This document shows, in pieces, positions 7,397-14,971 of a stretch of 35,301 nt of DNA. The stretch is from positions 1 through 35,301 of the forward strand of contig CAZUAH010000084.1 of the NCBI GenBank assembly GCA_964617665.1. Direction: 5' to 3'. The position numbers and the translations under genes are program-made. Under the pieces are notes generated by a model. The model saw nothing but the letters and a program-made list of their open reading frames with translations, had not been told where the DNA came from and did not search any database. This DNA is from JADHUC01 sp964617665 (lineage in GTDB: Bacteria; Planctomycetota; Planctomycetia; Pirellulales; Pirellulaceae). The number at the start of each line of letters is the position of its first letter. Position 1 is the first letter of the stretch.

Positions 7397-9148
7397 TCAG
7401 TTTCGTCTAATAGGCTCCAGGAAGAAGTCGCCGTAGTATCCTTTCCGGGGTACGGGCTTCTTGAAGGATTTGCCGGTCATCTGTTCGATCGCCCAAGCAC
7501 ATGCATAGCCGACCTCGGTCTGGATTCCACCTGGTTCGCTGTAAGTCCCAAGCGTAGGTAGCGCTTCTTCTGCCCTCATGCGCCCAATGGCGACCACCGA
7601 CATGCGACGAACCAGGTCGTACTCCGGCATCATTCCCTCTGTGTCTTGAATCCGGCCCTCCAACGCCTGTACGAGTTTGGTATCCGGCTTTCCTTCGTGG
7701 ATGTATCCCAGAGCCCAAATCGCTGCTGCTCTCGCTTCGGTATCGGAAGATTCCTTGGGTACGAAGGTCCGGAGAAACGAGTCGGCGGGAGTATGCTTCT
7801 TCTGTCCGAAGAACTCGAATATCTGGATGAGCTGCACAAAGTACTCCACGTCGAACAAACCCGTTGCCTCTTTGATCTCCTTATCGCGCTGTTGGGCAAA
7901 CTTCAGCAGAGGTGCCAGCGTTTCATCGATGGCCAATTTCCGCAGGCCCCACGCGGCCGTAACGTAGACTTCGGGGCGGTCGTGCCTCAGAAGCTCAATG
8001 AAACGATCGGATTCTTCTTCGTGGTCCAATTTGCCCAAGAGCCACAAGGACTGCTCCAACGCCTGCCAACGATCATCCTGCACCATGCGCACACCTTGCT
8101 GGACTACCTGCGGACGTAACTCGGGCGATTCCGCCAAATCGAATAACGAGTTGGCAGCGAATGTGCGAAGCTTTGGATTCAGGTCGCCCATCAAGCCGCC
8201 AAGCATCGCTAGCGTGGTTGCCGAAGGCCGAGCAACAAGAGCCTTGGCTACAGCGAAGCGAACATTCACATCGCCCTTGGCCAATGCTGGCTCGGCCAAT
8301 GGCAATATCAAATCCAGATCGACTTCCAGGAGCCGATTCAGTGCAATCGCTGCTACACTAGGCGCGTCGTCTTGGGCCAGTTCAACAAGCAGTCTCCGGG
8401 CTCGCTCGGACGAATGACCGGCAAGGCATTTGACGGCAACTAGACGGTCGATCGTGCGCAAATGCGATTCCCGATCCGTCAGTTCGCGAGCGGCGTCTTC
8501 TAATCCGTCGCTGCGGATCTGCCCCACAGCGTCAGCGGCGGCCAGACGCAGTTCCGGTGAACTCGCTGCGTCAACTGCGATCTTAAGCAAGGCGTCGGCG
8601 GCCTGATCGTCTTTCACTTCGGCGAGCCCGCGGATCGCCAACAAGCAACGCTTACGATCCGTTCGGGTGCGTTCGAGGCGGCTCCGCCAAATCTCTCGCA
8701 TGGGCTCGAAGTCCCAACGCGCGAGTGCCGGCTCGACAATCTGTGTCATCTCCAGGCCGTCCTTGTGGGACCGCTCCAACAAGGCATTGGCGGACTGGTG
8801 TGCATCCAAGATTGCCAGCGCTCGCGCCGAGGCGAGCCGCACGATCAGGCGTTCGTCTGACGTCAAGTTCTGGGTCAGCGGTCCGATGGTCTCGTCCAGC
8901 CCTTCCATTCCCCGCTGGTGTGCCCACCCGATCGTAAATGCCGCTTGTTGTTTCAAATCGGCTTCGGAATGTTTGAGCGCGGTGATCCATAGCGATTTGA
9001 GGCCGGGTCTGAACCCCATCTCTCTGCTGGGAAATTCCATTCGCGGGTCGTCGTACATGACGAAATCCAAATGCTCAAACGACGCTCCCCACGACACCGA
9101 CGAAAGAACACACGAAGCTAGCAGGAAAATGAAATGGATCCATCTCAT
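7397..9148 (-). CDS. Secreted HEAT-repeat protein
   Basis: A 583-residue product made mostly of helical HEAT/PBS-lyase-like repeats: recurring segments such as ADALLKIA, LRLAAADAVGQI, RRLLVELAQDD and VRFAVAKALVA. Such alpha-solenoids act as protein-protein scaffolds. I chose the ATG at 9148 because it opens a signal peptide (MRWIHFIFLLASCVLSSVSWGA). A longer open frame runs upstream to 9406, but it reads through a palindromic repeat (9217-9284) and into the permease gene. A second candidate ATG at 9332 has GAGGA eight bases upstream, so a longer form cannot be excluded. The gene is the last of four on this strand (anchor protein, ABC ATPase, ABC permease, this one), which suggests it serves the ABC module at the envelope. 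No catalytic residues are recognised. Confidence 0.85.
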   Translation of the reverse strand: MRWIHFIFLLASCVLSSVSWGASFEHLDFVMYDDPRMEFPSREMGFRPGLKSLWITALKHSEADLKQQAAFTIGWAHQRGMEGLDETIGPLTQNLTSDERLIVRLASARALAILDAHQSANALLERSHKDGLEMTQIVEPALARWDFEPMREIWRSRLERTRTDRKRCLLAIRGLAEVKDDQAADALLKIAVDAASSPELRLAAADAVGQIRSDGLEDAARELTDRESHLRTIDRLVAVKCLAGHSSERARRLLVELAQDDAPSVAAIALNRLLEVDLDLILPLAEPALAKGDVNVRFAVAKALVARPSATTLAMLGGLMGDLNPKLRTFAANSLFDLAESPELRPQVVQQGVRMVQDDRWQALEQSLWLLGKLDHEEESDRFIELLRHDRPEVYVTAAWGLRKLAIDETLAPLLKFAQQRDKEIKEATGLFDVEYFVQLIQIFEFFGQKKHTPADSFLRTFVPKESSDTEARAAAIWALGYIHEGKPDTKLVQALEGRIQDTEGMMPEYDLVRRMSVVAIGRMRAEEALPTLGTYSEPGGIQTEVGYACAWAIEQMTGKSFKKPVPRKGYYGDFFLEPIRRN

Positions 9149-9216
9149 GGGTGCGAAGGGCTCTATTGGCCATCTTCTGCGAAAGAGTTCTAGAAGCCAT
9201 TCTAATAGTGAATTTT

Positions 9217-9284
9217 GGGAGGGCGAAGCTCCTGCTGAGCCGGTTTTTCCCGTGGTTTCGGCTCGGCGGGAGCCTCGCCCTCCC
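9217..9284 (-). repeat. Palindromic interspersed repeat, copy 1
   Basis: Two 26-base arms, 9217-9242 and 9259-9284, pair at 23 of 26 positions around a 16-base loop. On the minus strand both arms are identical to those of the copy at 25425-25492. A short flank (gtttcaaaacc on the minus strand) is also shared. It lies between the ABC permease and the HEAT-repeat gene and has no stop codon in the frame of the latter. Confidence 0.9.
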
Positions 9285-9341
9285 GGTTTTGAAACTGCTT
9301 CCAATCTTCTGATCTTGCTCATGCCGAGCATAGACGCATCC

Positions 9342-11003
9342 TCATGCAGGCCGCTTGAGCCTGTGGGTTTGAACGAGCACGATAGCGGCGAAGACGGTCG
9401 AGGCAATGGTGACGAACCACCAGTTGCCCGGTATTAGCGTGTATTGTGTGAAGCCTGGCGTTTCAATTACCGTTAGCGCGGCCGCGATCGGGTTGATTTC
9501 CAAAGCCCGTTGGACCGTAGCGTGTCCAAACGGCGAATCCCGCAACAGCCAGACAAGCATCGTACCTCCGCATACGACGCCCAACGCACTGTACGATACG
9601 GCCATCGCCATCGCGGCCCGCCGGAACAGGCTGCTTATGGCAAAGGTCAGACTGATAGAAAACAGGGCCGTGAACGCCAGGCAGATCAGGATTTGTCGAA
9701 CCTGTAGCCACATCTCGGGCTTTATGTAAACCATCACAACATACCCGGGCAGCGTGGAAACAATGATCAGCAAAACGGGCCAAACAACGCTGGCCAGTTT
9801 TCCGCGCAAGATCTTGCTGGCGGACAAGGGGGTCATTTGCAGCATCTGCCAGCCGCCGCTTTCGACTTCCGCGCTGATCAACCCCGCAGTTAGACTTGGC
9901 GTCAGGAGCACGATCAGAGCGGCCTGCAGCAAGACCATGATTCCGCCAATCGACTCCGGTCCCCAATCCAATGTACCCATGGTCGCCACGTACGTTAGCA
10001 CCAACGAGATTAATGCACTGACGGCGGCCAAGCGGAGCATCCAGTGCATCCGGCCGAAACGCCGACAGCGGAACTCCTTCACCATAACCGGATTCGTCAG
10101 CGGCCCGATCCTGGATTTGCGTCGTTGCGGATCGACCAGGAAGAACATGCGCCGCATCGAGCGCACGGCCATCGAGCGTTCGTCCGTGATCAACCCCTGG
10201 GATCGCGAACGATCAAACAACGAGTGATTCAGGCGCAGTACCGTGAAAACAGCGAACACGAACGTGCTGCCGGCGCTCAGCATCACATACCGCAGGACTA
10301 CGTTGGTCGACGAGATGATTCCCTGTGATCCAACGCCGCTTTGGCCGAGAACGTGCATGATGGCAGGGATCGGTGAGAGACAGCGGCACCAATCCGCGTA
10401 GTACGCTTTCCAGTCGCCCGTGCCTTGTAGAAAGTAGTAAGGGCCCAGCGAGACGATAGACATGAACAGCACACAGAAATAAGTGATCCGCAGCGCAGAT
10501 TCTGTCGAATTGGCATGGGTGCTAACGAGCAAGGCGAGAGTCGTGTACTGAAGAATCAGCAGAGCCAGTATCCCGTATAGCATCAGCAGTTCGCCGCTGA
10601 GCGAGATGCCCCCCATGGCATAGCACGCCGCGGCTGCCGGTACGCTCATTACTACCAGCAACACGACGAAGCCAAGATTGGCGACCAGCTTGCCTCCATA
10701 GATCGACCAAGGCTTCATCGGGGAATTGAGCAACAGCGCAAGTGTGCCTCGACGTTTCTCACGCACCATGGATGTCGCGGGGAAAGCTGGCGCGAGCAGG
10801 AGCAGAGACGCCAATAATCCATAGCCAAACATTCGAAAGACTTGCCGCGACTGTGCGCCGCTCAGGTCAACTCGCGCGTCAGTGGGCCACCGGAGCATCA
10901 CCAGCACGACGAAAGCGACGGCGGTCCCTACAATTGCCACCATCGCTCGACGCTTGCGAAGCGTGCTGACTAACTCTCGGCGGATTATCGGGTGATTCAA
11001 CAT
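9342..11003 (-). CDS. ABC-2 type transporter permease with two fused halves
   Basis: A 553-residue polytopic membrane protein. Each half has an ABC-2 permease layout with a cytoplasmic segment before its membrane helices: REKRRGTLALLLNSPM in the first half and SAEVESGGWQMLQMTPLSASK in the second, both typical of permeases that contact the ATPase. The first half begins MLNHPIIRRELVSTLRKRR and the second near NPVMVKEFRCRRFG. The length is about twice that of a usual ABC-2 permease subunit, so one chain may supply both halves of the channel. The start codon overlaps the stop of the ATPase gene by 7 bases (ATGTTGA), indicating translational coupling. Substrate unknown; NosY/GldF-like exporters are the nearest resemblance. 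Confidence 0.9.
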   Translation of the reverse strand: MLNHPIIRRELVSTLRKRRAMVAIVGTAVAFVVLVMLRWPTDARVDLSGAQSRQVFRMFGYGLLASLLLLAPAFPATSMVREKRRGTLALLLNSPMKPWSIYGGKLVANLGFVVLLVVMSVPAAAACYAMGGISLSGELLMLYGILALLILQYTTLALLVSTHANSTESALRITYFCVLFMSIVSLGPYYFLQGTGDWKAYYADWCRCLSPIPAIMHVLGQSGVGSQGIISSTNVVLRYVMLSAGSTFVFAVFTVLRLNHSLFDRSRSQGLITDERSMAVRSMRRMFFLVDPQRRKSRIGPLTNPVMVKEFRCRRFGRMHWMLRLAAVSALISLVLTYVATMGTLDWGPESIGGIMVLLQAALIVLLTPSLTAGLISAEVESGGWQMLQMTPLSASKILRGKLASVVWPVLLIIVSTLPGYVVMVYIKPEMWLQVRQILICLAFTALFSISLTFAISSLFRRAAMAMAVSYSALGVVCGGTMLVWLLRDSPFGHATVQRALEINPIAAALTVIETPGFTQYTLIPGNWWFVTIASTVFAAIVLVQTHRLKRPA

Positions 11004-11959
11004 GTTGTGCCCTCAGCGGATTGCGTCACCGACAAGAAGGCGTCCTCCAAATCGGATGGCACTTCTCGGAACTGAGTGACGCGGACCTTCTGTTGCACCA
11101 GGTGGGCAAGCACGTCGCCAAGGTCGTCGTCCGATTGACTAGTCTCGAAACGGATGATCGCCTCGGTCTTGGAAGGCACAATCTCTACGTCCTCGCCCAG
11201 TGCCTCGCGGAGGGCTGTTGTCGCCGATTCGATTTGCTCACCGGACGCGATTTGGACCTCGATCATTCGCTGCTGGCGCACCTGCGTCATGATCTCGTCC
11301 ACGTTTCCGGCAGCTCGCAACTTACCATGTGTGATAATCGCCACCTGATCGCAGATCCGCGAAAGCTCGGGCAGGATTTGACTGGTAACGATCAATGTCT
11401 TTCCCATGCCAGCCAAACGCAACAGCATATTCCGCATGTCGATGCGAGCATGAGGGTCCAGGCCGTTCGCAGGCTCGTCCAGAATCAGTACCTCGGGATC
11501 GTGCAACAGAGTCCGCGCGAGGCCGACGCGCTGCTGCATTCCGTGACTGAGCGTTTCGACGAAACGATCCTGCATGTAAGTGGATGACGTTGTTTCGAGG
11601 ACCTCTTCGATTCGTTCTTTACGTTTGCTTCGTGGGACCTTGAATGCCGCGCAGAAGAAGTCCAGATACTCGTGCACTCGCATGTTATCGTACGAACCAA
11701 AGCGGTCCGGCATATAGCCGACCAGTCGCTTAATCTTGTGGGACTCTCCGGCGCAGTCTACGCCGGCGATAGTCGCCGAGCCGGCTGTAGGGCGCGCCAA
11801 ACCGACAAGAATCTTGATAGTGGTAGTCTTGCCGGCACCGTTGGGGCCAATGAACCCGAGTATCGTGCCCTTGTCGACCTGGATTGACAAACTGTCCAGT
11901 GCGGTGAACTCGCCATACTCTTTTGTAAGGTCGCGTGTAACAACAACAGGCTCGCCCAT
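10997..11959 (-). CDS. ABC transporter ATP-binding protein (export type)
   Basis: A 320-residue nucleotide-binding subunit that would power the adjacent permease. Walker A is GPNGAGKT (38-45), the signature LSHGMQQR (137-144) and Walker B VLILDEP (157-163), followed by NGLDP. The usual switch histidine (ISSH.LPE in relatives) is Gln194 here, in VTSQILPEL. The C-terminal 100 or so residues match the extra domain of ABC-2 type ATPases. I chose ATG 11959 (MGEPVVVTRDLTKEYG) because the N-terminus then fits the family; a longer frame to 12031 would overlap the upstream gene. It lies 23 bases downstream of the membrane-anchored protein and overlaps the permease start by 7 bases. Confidence 0.92.
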   Translation of the reverse strand: MGEPVVVTRDLTKEYGEFTALDSLSIQVDKGTILGFIGPNGAGKTTTIKILVGLARPTAGSATIAGVDCAGESHKIKRLVGYMPDRFGSYDNMRVHEYLDFFCAAFKVPRSKRKERIEEVLETTSSTYMQDRFVETLSHGMQQRVGLARTLLHDPEVLILDEPANGLDPHARIDMRNMLLRLAGMGKTLIVTSQILPELSRICDQVAIITHGKLRAAGNVDEIMTQVRQQRMIEVQIASGEQIESATTALREALGEDVEIVPSKTEAIIRFETSQSDDDLGDVLAHLVQQKVRVTQFREVPSDLEDAFLSVTQSAEGTTC

Positions 11960-11982
11960 GTTAGTCTCTACTCCACGTATGC

Positions 11983-14472
11983 CTACAAAGCTTGACCTGC
12001 GACTTCCAGTTGCAGGGACTTGATTTCCCACTGGGCTTTCCGCTCGGCCTCGGAGGCGTCGGCCCGGCCGATAACGAACACGCCCAGCATAAGGCCGCCA
12101 GTTTCGTCAACCTCCAACAGCGACGGATTCGTGATGTCCACTGCAATCCGCCCGATCGGATTCGACTTGGTGAACACCTTCTCGTATTGGCCGTCGTTTA
12201 CGCCGACGATTTCCAGTGTTCGGCTGGGTACGGTAACGTCCAACTTGAGCCGGGCCTGATTCAACGTGACAGGCAGAACCCCTCGCGGAACCTGAAACCG
12301 TAGCCACGTCCTGGAATCGCCTTTCGAATAGATCCATTCGCCGGTACGATGATCGAAAAGTGGCGAGAATCCCTCGTTGTTCGGCCCTCTCGCGGTTCGG
12401 TATTTCAAAAAGGGCGATGGAATGACCAATTGCGCGCCGGGTTGCGAACGCTCGATCCTCAGCGGGATGGCCCACAAAGCGGACCCGACGTGTCGGGCGT
12501 CCTTTGGCAATTGAAACCGCGTGTCCATCGGGTTCGTCCAGGCGAACAAAGTCGGCCGCGTTATCAGGTCCTCGCCACTGGCCGCCTCGCGGAGCAGGTG
12601 TCGGTACGTTGATTGCCGTCGTCGCTGCTCGTCGCTCAACAGCGCGCCTTCAATGAAACTCCCTTTGGCCAGTAGATTATCCGAGGTTGCCTTCACCACG
12701 CCGTGCTCGATTTCCGCAGCTAACATGGGTTGCCCCGGAATGGCAATCACGGCGTCGGTGGGTGATTCAAGCGATCCCGTCAGGTGTCCTTCGAATCCTG
12801 CCGATGTGAATGTCCCCACGGCTTCGACAAGTTCAGGCAAGACGCCGGAACGGTGGAACGACATGATCTGCACACCAGCGGGCAGTCGGAGATTCTCCCA
12901 GTGCCACCGGTCAAAATCCGTCCAGACCATTCGCCGTGTTACGTCCAGCGCGGCCGCAGCCTCGGGAACCAAAACTCCTCCTTCTCTAGCGCCCAACGGC
13001 ACGTTGCCGGAATTCGGTTGATACAAAGCCATGACGCCTGTGGTCGTGGTTCGATCTCCTACGTCGGCCACCTCGACAAGTTGCATCTGGCCAATCGTCG
13101 GAGGAACTGTCTGCTGTGCCCGCATTCCAAACCAGACCAAGGGTACCGAGGCCGCCAAAGCGGCCACGGGTGCAATCCAACTGATGTGCTCCACTCGCCG
13201 CAGTCGGGCTAGAGACAAGCTGACCACCGCCAACCCGATGCAAAAGGCGCCCAGGATTGCGAAGACGCGAGTGCGAGAAGCGATGCGGTAGCCGATCTGC
13301 TCGGACAGATGCGGAATAACCTCCTCGGTTTCAAAGGACATGCGGCTACGACGCGTCAGGATCGGCAGTTCCTCAAGTTGCTCGATGGGCGCAAAATCCG
13401 TCGATCGACGAGGATCCCATCGACCTGCCCTCAATCCAGGCCGCTTGACCCAAGCCTTGGCCCCCACGGTTGTGAACACCACATGTCCGCGGCCTACCTG
13501 TCGGACAAACGCCGCTGGCCAGCCGTTGACGGTATGTATTACGTCCATGTCCGATACGACGACACGCACCAAGTCCACGGGTTCTTCAAATTGAGCGGTC
13601 GGCGTGTAGGTGATGGTCGGCAGCGGCATCACCGGTTCAATTTGCACGTTGTTCAATTCCACACGATCAACCATTTCGCACGAAAACGCCTCGCCCAGCA
13701 AACGTTCGACGCCTTCAAAGTCGACGGTGTCCAGCATGACCCACAAATGACCACCGTCGTTCAGCCACGCGCGGATCGCCGACATGGCAGCCACATCTTC
13801 AGCAAACCGGTCATTGTTAATGACCAATACATCCAAGCCGTCGTAGGCTTCTGGCAGAGTGGGCAAATAGCGATCGTTGATTAACGCCACGCCCCGTTCC
13901 ATGCCCTTCACGTTACGCACGCCGATGAGAGCTTCGTAGGCATAGTCCACGCGGTTTGGCTCTTCCTTTTCACGTCGCAATGTTACAAAGCCAGACAGTG
14001 GCCTATCGTGTTTGATCAGAAGTGGAACCGAACTCCATACTTGTCCGTCACGCTTCATCTCGACATCCGTATCAGGGCTCTGGTCGATCGAGCCAACGAA
14101 TTCCACTTGATCCATTTGGGCCGAAACACGAGGAATTCGGATTGGCACCCATGTGCGACGCAACGAATGTGGCGGCGTCCAAATCCTCCGGGCGTATTGC
14201 TCGGGAGATGTGCGTGAACGGCTGAAGATGGCCATCACCTCGACTGGCTCGTCGCTCGCATTGCTCACATCTGCGGCGAGCACGCCCCAGGCGTCTGACA
14301 CGTACTGCCGAATCCCGTGCGCGGCTCCCAACCGGCTGAAGCGCACTTCTTTGGAGTCTGCTCCACCGGCCTCGACACCACACGTGACGACAAAGGCGGC
14401 GCAAGGAAGAAGTAAGAGACCGGCCAGACGAAAGCTCAAGGTGATACTCCTGCGGCTCAAGTGACGGGGCAC
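11983..14472 (-). CDS. Membrane-anchored accessory protein of the ABC module (829 residues, unknown fold)
   Basis: Hypothetical protein with an N-terminal signal or anchor (about residues 12-31), a large predicted external region, two membrane helices (about 403-421 and 430-448) and a second soluble region of about 380 residues. Residues 212-250 (DVLVINNDRFAE ... AWLNDGGHLWVMLD) resemble the Rossmann-like/class I amidotransferase-like domain seen in membrane proteins next to ABC exporters, similar in context to GldG-like partners. The start is GTG 14472 with GGAGG nine bases upstream; an in-frame TTG at 14439 with AGGAG seven bases upstream is an alternative. It is the first gene of the four-gene module, so it is probably a structural or regulatory partner. 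No enzymatic function is supported. Confidence 0.82.
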   Translation of the reverse strand: MPRHLSRRSITLSFRLAGLLLLPCAAFVVTCGVEAGGADSKEVRFSRLGAAHGIRQYVSDAWGVLAADVSNASDEPVEVMAIFSRSRTSPEQYARRIWTPPHSLRRTWVPIRIPRVSAQMDQVEFVGSIDQSPDTDVEMKRDGQVWSSVPLLIKHDRPLSGFVTLRREKEEPNRVDYAYEALIGVRNVKGMERGVALINDRYLPTLPEAYDGLDVLVINNDRFAEDVAAMSAIRAWLNDGGHLWVMLDTVDFEGVERLLGEAFSCEMVDRVELNNVQIEPVMPLPTITYTPTAQFEEPVDLVRVVVSDMDVIHTVNGWPAAFVRQVGRGHVVFTTVGAKAWVKRPGLRAGRWDPRRSTDFAPIEQLEELPILTRRSRMSFETEEVIPHLSEQIGYRIASRTRVFAILGAFCIGLAVVSLSLARLRRVEHISWIAPVAALAASVPLVWFGMRAQQTVPPTIGQMQLVEVADVGDRTTTTGVMALYQPNSGNVPLGAREGGVLVPEAAAALDVTRRMVWTDFDRWHWENLRLPAGVQIMSFHRSGVLPELVEAVGTFTSAGFEGHLTGSLESPTDAVIAIPGQPMLAAEIEHGVVKATSDNLLAKGSFIEGALLSDEQRRRQSTYRHLLREAASGEDLITRPTLFAWTNPMDTRFQLPKDARHVGSALWAIPLRIERSQPGAQLVIPSPFLKYRTARGPNNEGFSPLFDHRTGEWIYSKGDSRTWLRFQVPRGVLPVTLNQARLKLDVTVPSRTLEIVGVNDGQYEKVFTKSNPIGRIAVDITNPSLLEVDETGGLMLGVFVIGRADASEAERKAQWEIKSLQLEVAGQAL

Positions 14473-14504
14473 CCAGTATAACCTCCACGAATGCAGTGAA
14501 CACT

Positions 14505-14631
14505 AGTGCTTTGTCAATTCTAAAACGTGGGGTAAGCATCCTGCTTGCCAAGGCCACCACCTCGTTCATCGCAAGCTGGAAGCTTACGCCACGAGAACAC
14601 GAATCCTAAATCTAAGAATTGACAAAGCACT
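14505..14631. mobile_element. MITE-like palindromic element, 127 bp
   Basis: The ends are perfect 17-base terminal inverted repeats (agtgctttgtcaattct and its complement). Inside, a second imperfect inverted pair extends the pairing (gtaagcatcctgcttgc against gcaagctggaagcttac). There is no open frame and no clear target-site duplication. Each terminal repeat carries an outward-facing TTGACA (minus strand 14512-14517, plus strand 14619-14624). It sits just upstream of the ABC-module operon. Confidence 0.75.
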
Positions 14632-14683
14632 TGAGGAATGCCAGCAAATCCCTCTTCGACGTGTACCCGCGTTACCGAGCCGG

Positions 14684-14959
14684 CTACTGCGACTTGCGTT
14701 TCGGCGTCAGGACATCGACGACCAAATCCACTAACCACCATTCGACGAAGACCAGCGCGACCGGGCCGACAAACATCATAATCTGTTTGACGCGAGGGTG
14801 GCTGAGAAGATCAGGGCCAAGCTGGGCCAGCGCTGGATAGGCCTTTGCCACCAGCGCGCTGTTCAGGACGAGGAAGAAGCATGTAAACACACACGTCAGT
14901 AGCAGGAAACCACACCCGTCTCGACGATCTCTGGCTCGGCGACGTTTCGTGAACCTCAA
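14684..14959 (-). CDS. Small two-helix membrane protein downstream of the GntP permease
   Basis: Unrecognised 91-residue protein. A basic N-terminus (RFTKRRRARDRRDG) is followed by two hydrophobic segments (about 17-40 and 60-80) and a basic tail, which predicts an inner-membrane protein with both ends in the cytoplasm. The start is TTG 14959, with a purine-rich GAGGGG about seven bases upstream. It begins 12 bases after the stop of the GntP-type permease on the same strand, so the two are likely cotranscribed. It could be a small accessory subunit; nothing in the sequence shows a function. Confidence 0.65.
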   Translation of the reverse strand: MRFTKRRRARDRRDGCGFLLLTCVFTCFFLVLNSALVAKAYPALAQLGPDLLSHPRVKQIMMFVGPVALVFVEWWLVDLVVDVLTPKRKSQ

Positions 14960-14971
14960 CGCTCGTCCCCT

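Noticed and set aside
9149..9406. Upstream extension of the HEAT-repeat gene to 9406
   Set aside because: It overlaps the permease gene and reads through a mobile palindrome, and the signal peptide begins at the 9148 ATG; a start at 9332 is kept only as an alternative.
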